From Clostridiales bacterium UBA1763 (lineage in GTDB: Bacteria; Bacillota; Clostridia; Oscillospirales; Oscillospiraceae), in contig DCHB01000066.1 of NCBI GenBank assembly GCA_002314685.1, positions 34,486 to 40,490 on the forward strand: a stretch of 6,005 bases of DNA, in the 5' to 3' direction. Below, one piece after another: positions 1 through 4,975 of this stretch. The position numbers and the translations under genes are program-made. Every line of letters begins with the position of its first letter. The stretch's first letter is position 1. The notes beneath the pieces were generated by a model. That model had not been told where the DNA came from, made no database searches, and was given only the letters and a program-made list of their open reading frames with translations.

Positions 1-36
1 TTTCCTGCCGACAGTTTAGTTTTTTTGACAGTCTCA

Positions 37-64
37 AAAAATCGGGTTATAAAGCCCGATTTTT
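37..64. terminator. Rho-independent terminator of an upstream gene outside the window
   Basis: The arms at 37-48 and 53-64 pair over 12 bp, with one G-T wobble at 47/54, around the four-base loop ATAA. The GC core is TCGGG/CCCGA, flanked by an A-run on the left and a T-run on the right, so it could terminate on either strand. No gene in the window precedes it, so it most likely ends a + strand gene left of the window. Confidence 0.75.
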
Positions 65-87
65 ACTATTTAATTTACAATTTGTTA

Positions 88-116
88 TTTAAGCTTATTT
101 TAAGCCGTGCTATAAT
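88..116 (+). promoter_or_regulatory. Extended -10 promoter for the YD-repeat lipoprotein
   Basis: A perfect TATAAT lies at 111-116 and is preceded by TGC at 108-110, an extended -10 element. The -35 region 17 bases upstream (TTTAAG, 88-93) is a poor match, which extended -10 promoters tolerate. Transcription would start near 123 and leave a leader of about 24 bases, just enough for the ribosome site at 132-139. Confidence 0.65.
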
Positions 117-146
117 TACGCAAGCAAAAGGAAAGGAGAATGAAAC

Positions 147-1010
147 TTGAAAAAGCTCATTCCTGTATTATTGATAATAATTCTGGTATTCGGACTTTGC
201 GCCTGCGGGGAAACCGAGCCCGCCGAAAGCCCCGAGCCCACCGCGCAGACAGATACCGATGATTTAAGCGCATATACAAAAGAGGACGGCAGACTCAAAA
301 CCGTGACCTCATACAGTGCAAACGGTCTGCTTTTCAGCACGGAGATTTATGAGTACGACGGCGCGGGCAATGTCATAAAGGTCTCGTCCTACGGCGTAAA
401 CGATGTTCCCGACGGATATGAGAGCTACGAGTACGATAAATCGGGCAACAAGACAATGATGATTAGCTATGCCTCCGACGGTAACGACGGCTACACAGAG
501 GAGCTTCGCACCTGCTACACCTACGGCAAAAACGGCGTACTTTTAAGCGAAATGTCCCTCGAGGGCAGTAAAACCGTCAGAGTAACAAACTACGAGTACG
601 GCGAGGACGGACTCCTTACAGGTCAGAAGGTTTACGACGGTGAAAATAATATAATCTCGCAGTCGGCTTATGAATATGACGCCGAGGGCAGGCTCATACG
701 CAGTGAAAACAGCGAGTATGAGACGGGCAGCAGCTACGTTGAAACCTATACCTACACAGATGCGGGACTGCGCTCGGGACTTGAAAGCCGCAGTGATGAC
801 GGCAGTTTAATCTACCGCATTGAATTGAGCTACGATGAGTACGGCAATCAGATAAGCCTGAATTACTATTCCTCGGATAATGAGCTTGTCAGCTCCACAA
901 GCTACGAATACACCTACGATGTCTGCGGAAACATCAAGCGCAGTGTAATCTCCGCCGACGGCACACAGGGCGCAACAACAGAATATCAGTGGGAGTACAG
1001 CAAGGGATAA
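147..1010 (+). CDS. Secreted YD-repeat (RHS-like) lipoprotein
   Basis: This 287-residue protein is predicted to be a surface lipoprotein. It has a signal peptide of two lysines and a hydrophobic stretch (residues 4-17), then a lipobox L17-C-A-C20, so Cys20 would be lipidated after signal peptidase II cleavage. An acidic, proline-rich linker (21-40) leads into about eight YD repeats. These follow the pattern Y-x-Y-D-x-x-G-N and begin near residues 68, 94, 124, 149, 175, 201, 227 and 255, a period of about 26. Such repeats build beta-rich shells in RHS and teneurin proteins. Here they make up the whole mature protein, with no toxin, protease or core domain, and it ends shortly after the last repeat. 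The TTG at 147 is chosen because AAAGGAGA at 132-139 is spaced 8 bases away and this frame gives the signal peptide. The role is unknown; binding of a surface ligand or polysaccharide is possible. Transcribed alone. Confidence 0.85.
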   Translation: MKKLIPVLLIIILVFGLCACGETEPAESPEPTAQTDTDDLSAYTKEDGRLKTVTSYSANGLLFSTEIYEYDGAGNVIKVSSYGVNDVPDGYESYEYDKSGNKTMMISYASDGNDGYTEELRTCYTYGKNGVLLSEMSLEGSKTVRVTNYEYGEDGLLTGQKVYDGENNIISQSAYEYDAEGRLIRSENSEYETGSSYVETYTYTDAGLRSGLESRSDDGSLIYRIELSYDEYGNQISLNYYSSDNELVSSTSYEYTYDVCGNIKRSVISADGTQGATTEYQWEYSKG

Positions 1011-1021
1011 TTCACAGTTTC

Positions 1022-1053
1022 TTGATTTTTTCCTAAAAACAGCGTGATATAAT
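1022..1053 (+). promoter_or_regulatory. Extended -10 promoter for the zinc-ribbon/DUF5685/J-protein operon
   Basis: TATAAT at 1048-1053 is preceded by TGA at 1045-1047, giving an extended -10 element. The closest -35-like hexamer is TTGATT at 1022-1027, but the 20-base spacer is longer than ideal, so the extended -10 probably carries most of the activity. Transcription should begin near 1060, inside the inverted repeat at 1055-1069. No hairpin terminator separates this promoter from the lipoprotein gene, so some readthrough from upstream is possible. Confidence 0.6.
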
Positions 1054-1054
1054 A

Positions 1055-1069
1055 CACAATTAAATTGTG
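1055..1069. promoter_or_regulatory. Candidate operator: 15-bp inverted repeat at the transcription start
   Basis: CACAATT at 1055-1061 and AATTGTG at 1063-1069 are perfect complements around a single A. The site starts two bases after the -10 box and covers the predicted start point. That is a classic position for a repressor that blocks open-complex formation or promoter escape. It is too AT-rich and short to be a terminator. I do not recognise the cognate regulator. Confidence 0.4.
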
Positions 1070-1089
1070 ATAATTAAGGTGAGCTTGGG

Positions 1090-1497
1090 ATGAGAGAAAA
1101 ATTTGCCCGTTTTATGGCAGGACGCTACGGTGTTGACCAACTGAATAAGGCTATGCTTGCAGTATGCGCAGTCATGCTGATAATCGCTATGATTTTCAAC
1201 GGTACCCGTGTTGCGGCACTGCTGTGGCTGTTGGCATTTGCACTCTTGGTGCTGAGCTATTTCCGTATGCTTTCAAAGAATACCTACCGCCGTGCGGGTG
1301 AAAATAACCGCTATCTGCGCGTTATGTATTCGGTGAAAAAAGAGGCAATAATGGCAAAGGAGCGTTGGGTACAGCGCAAGGATTATAAGTTTTTCCGCTG
1401 CCCCGCCTGCCGTACAAGCCTCAGAGTCCCCAAGGGCAAGGGCAAGGTGAATATTGTCTGCCGCAAGTGCGGTAATTCGTTTACGGGCAAAACCTGA
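1090..1497 (+). CDS. Two-helix membrane protein with C-terminal zinc ribbon
   Basis: This 135-residue protein has a short basic N-terminus. Two hydrophobic helices follow, at about residues 21-36 and 41-58, forming a membrane hairpin. A basic cytoplasmic stretch (62-100) leads to a zinc ribbon near the C-terminus, with cysteine pairs C104-P-A-C107 and C124-R-K-C127 separated by 16 residues rich in lysine and glycine. Four such cysteines usually bind one structural zinc ion. Small clostridial proteins of this layout are commonly annotated only as zinc-ribbon or Zn-finger proteins, and their role is not known. The ATG is supported by AAGGTGAG at 1076-1083, six bases upstream. It is the first gene of a three-gene operon, and its stop codon overlaps the start of the next gene by one base (TGATG), so the two are probably translationally coupled. 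The ribbon could bind RNA, DNA or a partner protein at the membrane. Confidence 0.85.
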   Translation: MREKFARFMAGRYGVDQLNKAMLAVCAVMLIIAMIFNGTRVAALLWLLAFALLVLSYFRMLSKNTYRRAGENNRYLRVMYSVKKEAIMAKERWVQRKDYKFFRCPACRTSLRVPKGKGKVNIVCRKCGNSFTGKT

Positions 1498-2324
1498 TGT
1501 TCGGCTATGTAACGGCGGCACTGCCGCTGCTTGATGAAAAAGACAGACAGCGATACAATGCCTGCTATTGCGGACTGTGCCATGCACTGCAGGAAAAATA
1601 CGGTCTGCTTGCCCGCATGACGCTGACATACGATATGACTTTTCTCGTCATGCTTCTCAATTCTCTTTATGAGCCCTATGAATTAAACGGCTGTTCAAAC
1701 TGCCCGACGCATCCCGTCAAGCAGAGGCAGTTCTGGCAGTCCGAGATAACGGACTATGCCGCCGATATGAATATTGCGCTTGCTTATCTCAATTGCCTTG
1801 ACGATTGGAACGACGAATTAAACCTTGCCGCCCTCGCCGAGGCAAAGCTTATGAAGGCATCATACGAGAAAATCTGTGCGCAATATCCGCGTCAGTGCGC
1901 TGTTATAAAGCAGAGCATGGAAAAGCTTAAAAGGATAGAGGACGAAAACGACAGCTCCTCCGATGCCGCGGCAACAGCCTTCGGCGAGCTTATGGCAGAG
2001 CTTTTCGTAATAAAAGAGGATAATTGGAGCGATACCCTGCGCGCCTTCGGTATGGCTTTAGGGCAGTTTATCTATGTTATGGACGCCTGCATTGACCTTG
2101 AGGACGATAAGCGTTATTATAAATATAACCCCTTCAAGGCATTATACGGCAAAAGCGACGAGGCTGAACGCTTTACGGACATTCTGCAGATGCTCATGGG
2201 AGGCTGTGTGTATAATTTCGATAAGCTTCCGCTTGTGCAGGATGCCGTGATTTTGAAAAATATACTGTGCTTCGGTGTGTGGACTAAATTCAACCGACAC
2301 TATAATATTAAACAAACACAATAA
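1497..2324 (+). CDS. DUF5685 family protein
   Basis: This 275-residue, mostly helical protein matches my recollection of the DUF5685 family: an N-terminus beginning MFGYV, then Y-C-G-L-C-H (residues 24-29), the segment Y-G-L-L-A-R (35-40) and Y-D-M-T-F-L (45-50). Function is unknown. Two cysteine pairs, C25-x-x-C28 and C66-x-x-C69, could form a metal site. Two aspartate-rich motifs are striking: D102-D-W-N-D106-E in one helix, and D196-x-x-x-D200-x-x-D-D204 followed by Y210-N-P-F. Paired motifs of this kind bind magnesium-diphosphate in all-helical isoprenoid synthases, so a distant relationship is possible, but that is inference. No signal peptide or clear membrane helix is seen, so a cytoplasmic location is likely. 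The ATG lies in the TGATG overlap with the upstream gene and has no good ribosome site of its own (upstream bases GGGCAAAACC), consistent with coupled translation. Confidence 0.8.
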   Translation: MFGYVTAALPLLDEKDRQRYNACYCGLCHALQEKYGLLARMTLTYDMTFLVMLLNSLYEPYELNGCSNCPTHPVKQRQFWQSEITDYAADMNIALAYLNCLDDWNDELNLAALAEAKLMKASYEKICAQYPRQCAVIKQSMEKLKRIEDENDSSSDAAATAFGELMAELFVIKEDNWSDTLRAFGMALGQFIYVMDACIDLEDDKRYYKYNPFKALYGKSDEAERFTDILQMLMGGCVYNFDKLPLVQDAVILKNILCFGVWTKFNRHYNIKQTQ

Positions 2325-2342
2325 AGGAGCAGTGCCCGACTG

Positions 2343-2954
2343 ATGGTACAAGACCCCTATTCCGTGCTCGGCGTTTCAAGAGACGCGAGCGACGAAGAAA
2401 TAAAAAAGGCATACAGAGAGCTTGCCAAAAAATATCATCCCGACCGTAACCCGGGGGATGAATATGCCGCGCAGAAGATGAACGAAATAAACGCCGCCTA
2501 TGACCAGATCAAAAACGGCACAGTAAACGGTCAGAATGCTTACGGCGGCTTCGGAGGCTTCGGAGGCTTTGGCGGTGCGCGTGAACAGCCGCAGGAGCGT
2601 GCAGAGTGCCGTGCGGCGGTAAACTACATACGCAACGGCAGATACAATGAAGCACTCATCGCCTTGAGTCAGGTGCCCGAATACGAGCGCGACGGCAGAT
2701 GGTACTATCTCAACGCAGTCGCAAATATGTATCTCGGAAACCGCATTGATGCGCTCAACAGTGCAAAAACCGCGGTCAATATGTCGCCCGACAATGCGGA
2801 ATACAGACGGCTTCTGCAGGCACTTCAGTCGGGGCAGACCTATTATAACGACTACACCACCACAAGCTTCAACGATTGCGGCGCACTCAATGACTGCTGT
2901 AATCTGTATCTTTGCTTCTCCTGCCTCACCCCATGGGGCGGATGCTGCTGCTGA
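2343..2954 (+). CDS. J-domain/TPR protein with cysteine-rich C-terminal tail
   Basis: This 203-residue co-chaperone-like protein starts with a J-domain (about residues 4-58) carrying the conserved H32-P-D34 tripeptide that stimulates the ATPase of DnaK-type Hsp70s. A short G/F linker (68-78, three G-G-F units) follows, then two TPR-like helical repeats (about 86-113 and 119-152). The tail from residue 178 has eight cysteines: C179, C185, C186, C191, C194 and C201-C203. The zinc-finger and substrate-binding domains of true DnaJ are absent, so this is a class C-type J-protein and not dnaJ. The tail could bind metal, form disulphides or anchor the protein. The ATG at 2343 is the only sensible start; GTG at 2332 runs into TGA after three codons. 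The ribosome site AAGGAG (2324-2329) is 13 bases from the ATG, a long spacing. It is the last gene of the operon, followed closely by a terminator. Confidence 0.88.
   Translation: MVQDPYSVLGVSRDASDEEIKKAYRELAKKYHPDRNPGDEYAAQKMNEINAAYDQIKNGTVNGQNAYGGFGGFGGFGGAREQPQERAECRAAVNYIRNGRYNEALIALSQVPEYERDGRWYYLNAVANMYLGNRIDALNSAKTAVNMSPDNAEYRRLLQALQSGQTYYNDYTTTSFNDCGALNDCCNLYLCFSCLTPWGGCCC
2544..2576 (+). repeat. 9-bp tandem repeat encoding the G/F linker
   Basis: Three 9-bp units, GGCGGCTTC, GGAGGCTTC and GGAGGCTTT, are followed by a partial GGCGGT. They encode the Gly-Gly-Phe linker of the J-protein. The unit length is a multiple of three, so gain or loss of a unit would change linker length without breaking the frame. 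Confidence 0.8.
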
Positions 2955-2964
2955 TAAATTGTTA

Positions 2965-2995
2965 AAAAACACCCAATTTTTAATTGGGTGTTTTT
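2965..2995. terminator. Rho-independent terminator of the J-protein operon
   Basis: CACCCAATT at 2970-2978 pairs perfectly with AATTGGGTG at 2982-2990 around the loop TTT. The flanking A5 (2965-2969) and T5 (2991-2995) extend the stem to 14 bp. It begins ten bases after the J-protein stop codon, and the T-run suits + strand termination. Confidence 0.92.
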
Positions 2996-3015
2996 GCTTT
3001 GTTACCCATTTTTAA

Positions 3016-3044
3016 TCGACATTTGTATGGATATATAGTAAAAT
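3016..3044 (+). promoter_or_regulatory. Sigma-A-type promoter for the SGNH hydrolase gene
   Basis: TCGACA (3016-3021) matches the -35 consensus at five of six positions, and TAAAAT (3039-3044) at -10 also matches at five of six, with an ideal 17-base spacer. TATAGT at 3034-3039 is an alternative -10, but it would leave only 12 bases of spacer. Transcription is predicted to begin near 3051, inside the 24-bp palindrome. Confidence 0.65.
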
Positions 3045-3047
3045 CGA

Positions 3048-3071
3048 AATAGTTAAAATATTTTAACTATT
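3048..3071. promoter_or_regulatory. 24-bp perfect palindrome at the transcription start (candidate operator)
   Basis: AATAGTTAAAAT (3048-3059) is followed directly by its exact reverse complement (3060-3071), with no spacer. It starts three bases after the -10 box and covers the expected start of transcription. It is almost all A and T with no T-run after it, so it is a poor terminator. Symmetry, length and position fit a dimeric repressor site. An alternative is a 5'-end mRNA hairpin that protects the transcript. The regulator is unknown. Confidence 0.55.
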
Positions 3072-3088
3072 GCCAAAATAATAACAAT

Positions 3089-3129
3089 AAGGGGGGAAGG
3101 GCAGCTTAGCCGCTGCCGAAGAAATTATG
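3089..3129 (+). promoter_or_regulatory. G-rich ribosome site separated from the ATG by a hairpin
   Basis: The only strong ribosome-binding sequence, AAGGGGGGAAGG (3089-3100), lies about 26-30 bases before the ATG at 3127, too far for normal initiation. Between them GGCAGC (3100-3105) and GCTGCC (3112-3117) form a 6-bp GC-rich stem around the loop TTAGCC. Folding would remove 18 bases and leave about 12 between the G-run and the ATG. No in-frame ATG, GTG or TTG exists between 3097 and 3126, so a start nearer the G-run is excluded. GAAGAA at 3118-3123 is only a weak alternative ribosome site. Confidence 0.5.
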
Positions 3130-4323
3130 AAAAAGCTTTTCAAAACGGCACTATGTCTTATACTTGCACTGACAGTACCCTGTATGTGCTTGACCTGCTT
3201 TGCCGACAGCACGAAGGATTACAGCGGGTATAAGACCTATGTTTCTCTCGGCGACAGTATAGCCGACGGCATAGGCTTGCCCGATAATGCGCTGAGAGGC
3301 GCGGCACAGACCGATAAAACTCTCGTTTACTGCGGCAAAACGCCGGGCGCATATCCCGTGCTTATAGCCGAAGCACTCGGCATTGAGGACGATAACTTTT
3401 CTCAGCTTGCCTGCGCGGGAATGCGCACGGTTGAGCTTCGCGCCTGCATTGACCCCGACTATGTAATTCCCGATCAGTATGCCAATAATTTTCAGGGCGA
3501 TGAGCTTTGTCAGTGGGTGCAGAGCAGATTTGACTATGTTAAGCTTCTTTCTGATGCAGACATAGTCACAATGAATATGTGCGCAAACGATGTCGCCTCC
3601 TACGCGCTTTTCTATGTTCGCGAGGCAATGGCGGCAAACGGCGTGTCCGAAAGTCAAATCGACAGTCTTGTTGCCGAAAGTGAGGCATCGGGGCAGTATT
3701 TTGAAGCTGTTGCAGTGCTTTTGGAGTATGCCGAAGCAGCAGAATATTACGCGGGAATAGTCAAGGCGGCGATAGAAGGCTTGAGCGTCGGATACACCCA
3801 TTGGACAGAGAACTGGGATGCTATCTGCGGCAAAATCTATGAGCTCAATCCCGATGTTACTTTAGTTTGCATCGGCATGTATAATCCGTTTAAGGATATG
3901 AAGCTCACGCAGGATTCGCTTATTGAAATCGGCGCGGCAATCGACGGAATTGTAGCCGCGATAAACACATGGTCTGCGGCAGGCTCGGCATACGCGGATA
4001 AATACATATATGTTGATATTCTGAGTATAGAGTCGATGCTCGCAACAACGGGAAAAGCCTTGACCGATGAGGGTGCGCTCGATAATTTCGAGCTCAATGT
4101 TCATCCCTCGGTCAAAGGACATCAGCAGATTGCCGACAAGGTAATGAAGGCAGTACCCGAAAAAAGCGCCGACGGAGGCACACCTGCCTCGGAGCCCGTA
4201 AATCCGATACAGCAGGTCGCTGAAAAACACGCGGGCAAGCTGTTTTCAACAGCAAAATACGCAGTGGCAGACACCTGCAGAACGGTCACAAAATTCATAG
4301 CAAAGCTCACAACATGGTTTTAA
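3127..4323 (+). CDS. Secreted SGNH/GDSL-type hydrolase
   Basis: This 398-residue protein is predicted to be an exported esterase or deacylase of the SGNH superfamily. A signal peptide covers residues 1-26, with cleavage likely after T-C-F-A26. Block I is S40-L-G-D-S44-I-A-D-G, with Ser44 the expected nucleophile. Gly98 in A-C-A-G-M-R fits block II, and N154 in M-C-A-N154-D fits block III, though Ala replaces the usual Gly of GxND. Block V is N-V-H326-P-S-V-K-G-H, with His326 the catalytic base. The Asp normally three residues before this His is Leu323, so the triad may be a Ser-His dyad or may use Glu322 or Asn324. A proline/serine/glycine linker (344-361) leads to a C-terminal helical tail (362-398) ending in T-W-F that could touch the membrane. 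The substrate cannot be read; acetylated polysaccharide, peptidoglycan or lipid esters are options. It forms a single-gene unit with its own promoter, palindrome and terminator. Confidence 0.88.
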   Translation: MKKLFKTALCLILALTVPCMCLTCFADSTKDYSGYKTYVSLGDSIADGIGLPDNALRGAAQTDKTLVYCGKTPGAYPVLIAEALGIEDDNFSQLACAGMRTVELRACIDPDYVIPDQYANNFQGDELCQWVQSRFDYVKLLSDADIVTMNMCANDVASYALFYVREAMAANGVSESQIDSLVAESEASGQYFEAVAVLLEYAEAAEYYAGIVKAAIEGLSVGYTHWTENWDAICGKIYELNPDVTLVCIGMYNPFKDMKLTQDSLIEIGAAIDGIVAAINTWSAAGSAYADKYIYVDILSIESMLATTGKALTDEGALDNFELNVHPSVKGHQQIADKVMKAVPEKSADGGTPASEPVNPIQQVAEKHAGKLFSTAKYAVADTCRTVTKFIAKLTTWF

Positions 4324-4330
4324 GTATGAC

Positions 4331-4363
4331 TAGTCTATCCTCATTGAGGATAGACTATTTTTT
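4331..4363 (+). terminator. Rho-independent terminator of the SGNH hydrolase gene
   Basis: Positions 4331-4342 and 4346-4357 form a perfect 12-bp stem around the three-base loop ATT (4343-4345). It is followed by six T (4358-4363). It starts seven bases after the hydrolase stop codon. Confidence 0.93.
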
Positions 4364-4375
4364 CACAAATAATTC

Positions 4376-4404
4376 TTGCGCATAGTGTCGGTATTTGTTA
4401 TAAT
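4376..4404 (+). promoter_or_regulatory. Extended -10 promoter for the lemA-DUF3137 operon
   Basis: A perfect TATAAT at 4399-4404 is preceded by TGT at 4396-4398. TTGCGC at 4376-4381 serves as -35 with a 17-base spacer. The start is predicted near 4411, giving a leader of about 27 bases that contains the ribosome site AAAGGA (4424-4429). Confidence 0.75.
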
Positions 4405-4437
4405 CATGGAGCAGATAAAAAAGAAAGGAAAAAGAAT

Positions 4438-4965
4438 ATGATACTTGCTTTTATTGCTATCGTTGTAGTAGCTCTTATCTGGGTTGTTGCAACAACAAAC
4501 GGATTTAAGAAGAAGGAAATTCGCGTGCAGGAGAGCCTTTCGGGCATCGAGGTCGCACTCACAAAGCGCTTTGATATGCTCACCAAGCTTCTTGACACCT
4601 CAAAGGGCTATATGACCCATGAAAAGGAGCTTTTTGCACAGACCATCAGTATGCGCCGCGGCATGAGCGTAGGCGAGCTGAACAAGGTCAACGAGCAGGT
4701 TGACGCTCTGTCGGGCAGACTGTTTGCAGTTGCCGAAAACTATCCCGAGCTTCGCTCGAGCGAGGTTTTTGTTGAGCTTCAGAAGGGCATCCGCGATGCT
4801 GAGGAGCATCTGCAGGCATCCCGCAGACTGTATAACTCCAATGTCACCGCTTACAACACCGCAATCGTGATGTTCCCCGCAAGCCTTCTTGCAGGCGGCA
4901 GACAGGCAAAGGAATTCTTCGTTGCGGAAGAGCATAAGCGCGAAGACGTAAAAATGACTTTCTAA
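4438..4965 (+). CDS. lemA: LemA family membrane protein
   Basis: This 175-residue protein has the usual LemA length (about 180-190). A single N-terminal membrane helix (residues 1-19) would place the rest outside or along the membrane as a long helical bundle. Family signatures are visible: the segment S-G-I-E-V-A-L-T-K-R-F-D-M-L (35-48), which corresponds to the conserved block in which an arginine and aspartate precede a leucine-rich helix; K-G-Y-M-x-H-E (56-62); and the closing motif Y132-N-x-x-V-x-x-Y-N-x-x-I-x-x-F-P147. The function of LemA is still unclear in bacteria. The name comes from a Listeria antigen-related protein, and links to envelope stress and membrane remodelling have been suggested. 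The ATG has AAAGGA eight bases upstream. It is followed after ten bases by a DUF3137 gene, a pairing I recall from other Clostridia, which suggests that the products act together at the membrane. Confidence 0.92.
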   Translation: MILAFIAIVVVALIWVVATTNGFKKKEIRVQESLSGIEVALTKRFDMLTKLLDTSKGYMTHEKELFAQTISMRRGMSVGELNKVNEQVDALSGRLFAVAENYPELRSSEVFVELQKGIRDAEEHLQASRRLYNSNVTAYNTAIVMFPASLLAGGRQAKEFFVAEEHKREDVKMTF

Positions 4966-4975
4966 GGTGAATAAT

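Noticed and set aside
140..262. ATG at 140 as the start of a 40-codon gene or of the lipoprotein
   Set aside because: It is in a different frame from the lipoprotein, ends at TGA 260-262, encodes no recognisable peptide, and lies only one or two bases after the AGGAG, too close for initiation. TTG at 147 has proper spacing and opens a lipoprotein signal peptide.
2343..2954. Annotation of the J-protein as DnaJ
   Set aside because: It has the J-domain and a short G/F linker but lacks the CxxCxGxG zinc-finger repeats and the C-terminal substrate domains, and is about half the usual length.
2376..2972. Long minus-strand open frame of 198 codons opposite the J-protein gene
   Set aside because: It is the antisense shadow of a clear J-domain gene, has no ribosome site or family features, and runs into the terminator.
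3034..3039. TATAGT as the -10 box for the hydrolase promoter
   Set aside because: It would leave only 12 bases to the TCGACA -35 element; TAAAAT five bases further on gives the standard 17.
3151..3801. Minus-strand open frame of 216 codons opposite the SGNH hydrolase
   Set aside because: It lies entirely within a well-supported gene on the + strand and its product shows no domain or plausible start signals.
4967..4975. GTG at 4967 as the start of the DUF3137 protein
   Set aside because: The GTG is part of the ribosome site AAGGTGA and has no ribosome site of its own upstream; ATG at 4976 is correctly spaced.
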